Below are positions 33,622 through 38,203 of a stretch of DNA of 38,203 nt, one piece after another. The notes under the pieces were generated by a model that was not told the DNA's origin, did no database searches, and saw nothing but the letters and a program-made list of their open reading frames with translations. Where the stretch lies: the NCBI RefSeq assembly GCF_002551005.1, contig NZ_NVOY01000052.1:12773-50975 (forward strand). Direction: 5' to 3'. A program made the translations under genes and the position numbers. The number at the start of each line of letters is the position of its first letter. The stretch's first letter is position 1. This stretch comes from Bacillus pseudomycoides. Lineage in GTDB: Bacteria > Bacillota > Bacilli > Bacillales > Bacillaceae_G.

Positions 33622-34482
33622 TCACCCCTTTTCACCAACAAGTCCTGTTGGCTTAACTAATAAGACGAATAACAGCATTAACATGTTTATCGCAAGCGAT
33701 AAATCTGGCACAAAATACGCTGTAAAAGCTCCTGCCAAGCCAACAATTAAAGATGCGATTACCGAACCTTGCACGCTACCTAATCCTCCAATGATTACAA
33801 CGATAAAAGCTAAAATTGCATACTGCATCCCCATTTCGGCAAAAATAACTCCCGAATAAGGCGCAAGTAGAAATCCACCTAACGCCGCCATTCCAGCTCC
33901 TAATAAAAACACAAAAGAAAAGATAGCCTTCACATTAATTCCTAGTGCTTGCACCATCTCTTTATCCATTACACCGGCACGAATCATAAGCCCAATTTTT
34001 GTCTTTCGAAGTAACAATACAAATCCGATGTAAACGAATAAACCAATTAAAATAACAAATAAGCGATACTTGATTAATATAATCCCATCAAATGTAAAAC
34101 TTCCTTGTAACCAATTCGGTAATTTAGCTCCTATCGGATTTGGTCCCCAAAATATTTTTATACACTCACTAAGCACAAGCATGCCACCAAGTGTAACGAG
34201 CAGCTGCCGAACATGATTCCCATAAACAGGACGAATGAGAAACCTTTCTAATAGCAAGCCAAGGAGCATTCCAATTACAATAGCACCAATTAATGCAAAC
34301 ATGTAACTGTCTGTTACCTGAAACAACCACACCCCAGTAAAAGCGCCCCATGCAAATAGCCCGCCATGAGCGAAATTAAGAACGTCCATCAAACCGAAAA
34401 TAAGCGTTAGGCCAGATGCTAATAAAAAAATAAGTACACCTGTCGAAACACCATTTACAAATAAATTAACTAACACATCCAT
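33622..34482 (-). CDS. livH: branched-chain amino acid-type ABC permease LivH
   Basis: About 286 aa, eight membrane segments. LTLIFGLMDVLNFAHGGLFA and the AIGxNxxxxF-type coupling stretch (ALGINVKAIFSF) are typical of LivH. GGTGAGGTG precedes the ATG at 34482; an ATG six codons upstream is less well placed. It lies 25 bases after livF, and its stop overlaps the livM ribosome binding site. Confidence 0.9.
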   Translation of the reverse strand: MDVLVNLFVNGVSTGVLIFLLASGLTLIFGLMDVLNFAHGGLFAWGAFTGVWLFQVTDSYMFALIGAIVIGMLLGLLLERFLIRPVYGNHVRQLLVTLGGMLVLSECIKIFWGPNPIGAKLPNWLQGSFTFDGIILIKYRLFVILIGLFVYIGFVLLLRKTKIGLMIRAGVMDKEMVQALGINVKAIFSFVFLLGAGMAALGGFLLAPYSGVIFAEMGMQYAILAFIVVIIGGLGSVQGSVIASLIVGLAGAFTAYFVPDLSLAINMLMLLFVLLVKPTGLVGEKG

Positions 34483-34507
34483 ATCTTTCACCTCACCCAT
34501 TTAAAGG

Positions 34508-35212
34508 TTAAGAAATTCCTAAATACTTATGGCACGTTTCCTTATTTTCCTTCAGCTCACTCATTGGACCATTATGCACAATTTTCCCATTATCCATAAT
34601 GAAAAAATAATCACCAATTTGACTGGCCATCATAAGGTTTTGTTCGACAAGTAAAACGGTTGTTTTTTCCTTCATTTTCAAAATTGAGATCATCAACTTC
34701 TCGATCATAATTGGTGACAAACCTTTACTAGGCTCATCAATAAGCAGTAGGCCTTCGCTATTAATATAGGCCCTTGCAATAGCGAGCATTTGCTTTTGCC
34801 CTCCACTTAATAATCCACTCTTTTTCTGCCAAAATTGTTTTAAGTCTGGAAAAAGATTCAGCATCCATTCCACTTTTTCATCTGTTTCTTCATTTTTTTT
34901 CGTTTGAGCAAGAGCAAATGTTTCTTCAACCGTTAAATCGGAAAATATCCCTTGATTTTCTGGTACATACCCCATGCCTTTTCGAGAAATCATATGTGTT
35001 GATAGCCCATTTACTTTCTCACCGCCAAAATAAACAGCTCCGTTAGAAATTGTATGAAATCCCATTATAGAGCGCAGCGTTGTCGTTTTTCCTGCTCCGT
35101 TTCTTCCAAATAAGACTGTAATTGTCCCTTCCTCTACTCCAAAAGAAACACCTTGTAAAATATGAAACTGATCTAAATATGTTTCGATATTATCCACTTT
35201 TAATAGTGTCAC
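34508..35212 (-). CDS. livF: ABC ATPase LivF
   Basis: A 234-aa ATP-binding subunit. Walker A is GRNGAGKTT, the Q-loop region includes YVPENQGIFSDLTV, the signature is LLSGGQKQMLAIAR, Walker B is GLLLIDEPSKGLSP, and the switch region is LLVEQN, where the usual His is Gln-Asn as in LivF proteins. It starts with GTG 23 bases inside livG, so the two are translationally coupled. Confidence 0.92.
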   Translation of the reverse strand: MTLLKVDNIETYLDQFHILQGVSFGVEEGTITVLFGRNGAGKTTTLRSIMGFHTISNGAVYFGGEKVNGLSTHMISRKGMGYVPENQGIFSDLTVEETFALAQTKKNEETDEKVEWMLNLFPDLKQFWQKKSGLLSGGQKQMLAIARAYINSEGLLLIDEPSKGLSPIMIEKLMISILKMKEKTTVLLVEQNLMMASQIGDYFFIMDNGKIVHNGPMSELKENKETCHKYLGIS

Positions 35213-35963
35213 TGTATAATCCCCCTAAATAGGCAGTCTGTACACGCTCATCCTTCATAATCTCTCCTGGTAATCCTTCAGCTAATAATTCTCCCTGAAA
35301 TAACACAATGAGATGATCAGATAAATGAAGAATCATATCCATTTTGTGCTCAATTAATACAATCGTTTTTTCACGATCGTTTTTTATATTTTCAATCACT
35401 TGTAGAATAGCGCGAACTTCTTCAATGGAAATACCTGCTGTCGGTTCATCTAACAACAACAGATCAGTTTTTAGTGCTATAAGCATTGCAAGTTCCAATT
35501 TTCGCTTTTCCCCATGAGCTAAATCTTTTGCAAGTACATTTTCCTTTTCATTCAGCAACACAGACTCAAGTAAATGACGCGCTTCTTCTTGTTGCTGCTT
35601 ATATCGAGATGATTGTGGGAAGAAACTATAATAATCTTTTGCATAAGACTGTACACCAAGCCGAACATTTTCAAGAACTGTTAATTCTGGAAAAATGTTT
35701 GTAAGCTGAAAAGAACGTCCCATACCAAAACGTGTTCGATCTGAAATCGATAGTTTTGTAATGTCACGTTCCTTAAAATAAATCTCTCCTTTCGTCGGAG
35801 AAAGTTGGCCACTTAACAAATTAAACAGGGTGGTTTTCCCTGCTCCGTTTGGTCCAATAACGGAAACAAATTTTCCTTTCGGTATCAATAAATTTACATC
35901 TTTAATAACATGGTGTTCTCCAAACGAAACAGAAAGATTGCGAGTCTCTAACAATTTCTCCAC
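35190..35963 (-). CDS. livG: ABC ATPase LivG
   Basis: A 257-aa ATP-binding subunit. Walker A is GPNGAGKTTLFN, the LivG-specific MGRSFQLTNIFPELTVLENV follows, the signature is DLAHGEKRKLELAM, and Walker B is LLLLDEPTAGIS with IEHKMD as switch. The start is GTG after AGGAGG. It follows the solute-binding gene after a 234-base gap containing a hairpin. Confidence 0.92.
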   Translation of the reverse strand: MEKLLETRNLSVSFGEHHVIKDVNLLIPKGKFVSVIGPNGAGKTTLFNLLSGQLSPTKGEIYFKERDITKLSISDRTRFGMGRSFQLTNIFPELTVLENVRLGVQSYAKDYYSFFPQSSRYKQQQEEARHLLESVLLNEKENVLAKDLAHGEKRKLELAMLIALKTDLLLLDEPTAGISIEEVRAILQVIENIKNDREKTIVLIEHKMDMILHLSDHLIVLFQGELLAEGLPGEIMKDERVQTAYLGGLYSDTIKSG

Positions 35964-36095
35964 ACTATGTCCTCCTCACAAAGGATCCTTTATCATGTAA
36001 AAGTTTTATCAGAGGAAATTTACTTCATCATTCAAACTCATACTAGACGATATCTCCCACCTATCTTTTTTCCTCTAAGTCTTACTCAAGATAAG

Positions 36096-36131
36096 AAGTT
36101 ATCCATCCCTATATATAGGAATGGATAACTT
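36096..36131 (-). other. hairpin between livK-type gene and livG
   Basis: AAGTTATCCAT and ATGGATAACTT form perfect 11-bp arms, continued by CCTA/TAGG inside. No strong T-run follows on the minus strand. A partial terminator or stabiliser would raise the amount of binding protein over the membrane subunits. Confidence 0.7.
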
Positions 36132-36197
36132 TCACCCAATAGCCTTTAAAGACAGTTAACTTGATAGGAGAAACTCATTACCTCGAACTTTTTCTAA

Positions 36198-37427
36198 TTA
36201 TTCTGATTTTTTATTGCGAATTGGCGGTTCTGTTTCTGTCATTTTTAATTCCCTCTCTAAAACTGGAACAGGATAGTTAACCCCATCTTGTTTTTTCAAT
36301 GTAATAGAATAAAGCGTTTGCAAAGCTTGGTGATCTTTCGCACGGAATTTCATTGTACCTTTTGGTGTTTCAAACTCCATCCCTTCCATTTTCTTTATGA
36401 GCGTATCGACATCAGTATCACCCTTTGTTTTCTTTAAAGCTTCAACGATTGAAATAGCCGCTGACATCCCACCAGCTGTAAACAAGTCTGGAACAGCGCC
36501 GTTAAATCGTTTTTTATGTTCTTCTACTAACCAATCATTCACCTTATTTTTTGGAAGCGCATGATAATACACGGAAAATCCTTGCATGCCAACTAACGCA
36601 TCCATCGTTTTTAACGCTGAAATATCAGGTGCACCCGTTGAAATTTTAATACCTTGCTGCTCAACATTCATATCTTTTAGTTGCTTCCATGGCGAATTCG
36701 CACCTGCCCAAACAATAAATAAATATTCTGGTTTTGAGCTTATAATATTTTGGATATTTGCCGTAAAATCAGTAGAATTCGCATCAGCATATTGTTCATT
36801 TACAATGTTTGCGCCTAACTTCTTTGCTGCATCTTTAAACGCCGCAATCCCTTCTCTTCCAAATGCATTATCTTGAGCTAGCGTCGCAATCTTTACATCT
36901 TTCTTAGCAATTGATGCCGCACCAGCAAATGCATCTTGAGATGAATTTCGTCCTGTTCTAAAAATATATTTATTCCAGTTCTTCCCTGTGATACTATCTG
37001 CTACAGCTGGCTCAACAACCATTATTTTTTCATATTCTTCGGCCAATGGTAAAACTGCTAACGTATCACTTGAACTAGATGAACCAACTAAAAAGTCTAC
37101 TTTATCTTCTTCTAATAGTTTCGTAGCCTTCTTAACTGCTACATCTGCTTTTGTTTCCGTATCTTCTACAACAAACTTAATCTTTTTCCCTTCCACTTTT
37201 CCTATTCCACCTGTTGCATAATCCAAACCGAGCTCAAATCCATTTACCGTTTGTTTTCCATACGATTCAAGCGGGCCAGTTAACGAAGCAAGAACACCTA
37301 CCTTAACTGTTTCCTCATTACTGGTACTTGTTTTCTTTCCAGAGCACCCAGCTGATACAAGCAGTGAACCAAGTATACAACCCGTACACACCATCTTTAG
37401 CCACTTACGTTTTTTCACTAACATCAT
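36198..37427 (-). CDS. livK: branched-chain amino acid-type ABC solute-binding lipoprotein
   Basis: About 409 aa. The N-terminus is basic and hydrophobic and ends in a lipobox LVSAGC, so the mature protein is membrane-anchored through the Cys. The remainder is a Peripla_BP_6 fold (KVGVLASLTGPLESYGKQ, VGSSSSSDTLAVLPLAEE, FRTGRNSSQDA). I chose the ATG at 37427 with AGGGGAGGAATT upstream; the longer frame adds 26 unlikely residues. It is the first gene of the importer. The ligand could be an amino acid, amide or aromatic acid; the sequence does not decide. Confidence 0.9.
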   Translation of the reverse strand: MMLVKKRKWLKMVCTGCILGSLLVSAGCSGKKTSTSNEETVKVGVLASLTGPLESYGKQTVNGFELGLDYATGGIGKVEGKKIKFVVEDTETKADVAVKKATKLLEEDKVDFLVGSSSSSDTLAVLPLAEEYEKIMVVEPAVADSITGKNWNKYIFRTGRNSSQDAFAGAASIAKKDVKIATLAQDNAFGREGIAAFKDAAKKLGANIVNEQYADANSTDFTANIQNIISSKPEYLFIVWAGANSPWKQLKDMNVEQQGIKISTGAPDISALKTMDALVGMQGFSVYYHALPKNKVNDWLVEEHKKRFNGAVPDLFTAGGMSAAISIVEALKKTKGDTDVDTLIKKMEGMEFETPKGTMKFRAKDHQALQTLYSITLKKQDGVNYPVPVLERELKMTETEPPIRNKKSE

Positions 37428-37612
37428 AATTCCTCCCCTATCATTTACCTTCCTAGAGAAATGAATACATTGAAGCGAAACACCCGTAATCATGACATTT
37501 ATCAACCGCTACTATGAAACAAAATTTCTTGAAGTACCTCTAACTTCTCCAACTTTCCCCAAATACCTTCCGCTTCATTTATAAATATTCACTAAGAAAA
37601 AGTTTATATCTT

Positions 37613-37745
37613 AATTGAACTACCCCCCCACCTAAAATCCTAACAGATTTTTGAGGAAGGGGATTCCCAAAAGGGACAACTAAGGCAAAATGCTTCGCAG
37701 ACCATACCCATTCAACAAGGTATGGTTTTTCTGCTTTCAAACTTA
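37613..37745 (-). ncRNA. probable TnpB omega-RNA and transposon right end
   Basis: Minus strand, overlapping the TnpB-related stop: AACCATACC/GGTATGGTT hairpin (37700-37726), GCGAAGCATTTTGCCTT, a GGGAATCCCC stretch, and a terminal TTTTAGGTGGGGGGGTAGTTC ending near 37613. A G-run followed by GTAGTTCAA is typical of IS605/IS1341-type right ends, which double as the 3' scaffold of omega-RNA. The guide would be copied from the flanking DNA beginning AATTAAGATATAAAC. Confidence 0.65.
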
Positions 37746-38203
37746 GACAAACCTTTTACTTCCAAGTCTGTAAGAGCCCCTGGAGGAAAAAGTTCGTTTG
37801 CATAACGAATCTTGTCATGGTTCGAAAGCCCCATCTGATAGAATGTGTGAACACGCAAATCAGACAGGATGCCAGACAGCCACTTCCATTGCGCCCAATG
37901 ATGCAGACCTACCATCTTCTCCGGTAGTAGTGAATACAAAATTGGTGGAAGTTTTTCTTTAAATCCCATTGCTCTTCTAGCAATGACATAAGAAGCTGTT
38001 TGGTGAATGCTGATACCAAAACGTTTCATATATTTGATTTTACCAATTTGAGAAGTGTATGCTGAATTTACCTCAAATACTGCTATCCCCATCTTCTCAG
38101 CACGGCTTTTAATAGCTGAAATCATCTTTTTATAAGCAAACATGCTCATCATCATATTTGCTTTTTTATTGCCATAAGGGTTCTTAACCTTTGCTTTTGT
38201 TGT
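37712..38203 (-). CDS. TnpB-related IS200/IS605-family protein, partial
   Basis: The C-terminal 163 residues of a TnpB-type RNA-guided nuclease homologue; the frame is open to the right edge, so the 5' part lies outside the window. The motif VFEVNSAYTSQIGKIKYMKR matches the part of TnpB near the zinc finger, but the CxxC pairs of a typical TnpB are absent, as in the 'TnpB-related accessory protein' group. RRAMGFKEKLPP follows. The stop overlaps the omega-RNA hairpin. Whether the copy is active cannot be told from this fragment. Confidence 0.85.
   Translation of the reverse strand, partial: TTKAKVKNPYGNKKANMMMSMFAYKKMISAIKSRAEKMGIAVFEVNSAYTSQIGKIKYMKRFGISIHQTASYVIARRAMGFKEKLPPILYSLLPEKMVGLHHWAQWKWLSGILSDLRVHTFYQMGLSNHDKIRYANELFPPGALTDLEVKGLSKFESRKTIPC

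Overview
The window looks like a chromosomal segment of a low-GC Bacillus of the B. cereus/thuringiensis/anthracis group. The evidence is AT-rich DNA, strong AGGAGG-type ribosome binding sites, frequent GTG/TTG starts, a SorC-type DeoR with a deoC-nupC-pdp-cdd operon, a ScdA/RIC repair protein next to a Crp/Fnr regulator, and a TnpB-type element. It has two parts: a very AT-rich accessory region (about 1-19,735) and a conserved housekeeping region (about 19,735-37,600). They meet inside a truncated topoisomerase III gene. A partial TnpB-type transposon runs off the right edge.

Region 1 (1-2860) is a possible defence or selfish module. It holds an unrecognised 173-aa helical protein, a 431-aa protein that appears to fuse a ParB/DUF262-like 'DGNHR' domain to a class III nucleotidyl-cyclase-like domain, and a 75-aa Xre protein resembling restriction-modification controller (C) proteins. 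The same perfect GACTATAGTC palindrome lies upstream of both the C-like gene and the 173-aa gene, and at the C-like gene it is followed by CCGTG as in known C-boxes.

Region 2 (3272-18269) looks like an undescribed small-molecule pathway built from paralogues of primary-metabolism enzymes. A five-gene minus-strand operon encodes a HAD phosphatase, a PurC-like ligase, an acetamidase/formamidase, a HisG-like phosphoribosyltransferase and an SDR. A second operon encodes a HAD phosphatase, a YqcI/YcgG-family (probable haem N-oxygenase) protein and an MFS exporter. A P450-purine permease pair, a second MFS transporter and a third HAD enzyme accompany them. Two divergent intergenic regions in this block carry arrays of 10-bp direct repeats with the same consensus plus an identical 13-mer, suggesting a common regulator. 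My inference is a modified purine-like or other nucleobase/nucleotide antimetabolite. An orphan ModA-like protein without a lipobox and an excisionase-HTH/PBP regulator look like separated parts of a molybdate locus that lacks modBC here.

Region 3 (19,700-37,500) is mostly core. It holds truncated topB, a proline aminopeptidase, ric/scdA with a Crp/Fnr-family regulator (both preceded by CRP/FNR-type boxes), SelO, the deoxyribonucleoside operon deoC-nupC-pdp-cdd with deoR, a YciI-like protein and a five-gene branched-chain-amino-acid-type ABC importer (livK-G-F-H-M). The right edge carries the 3' part of a TnpB-related gene with its probable omega-RNA and transposon right end.

All functional calls come from reading motifs by eye; no database search was possible.
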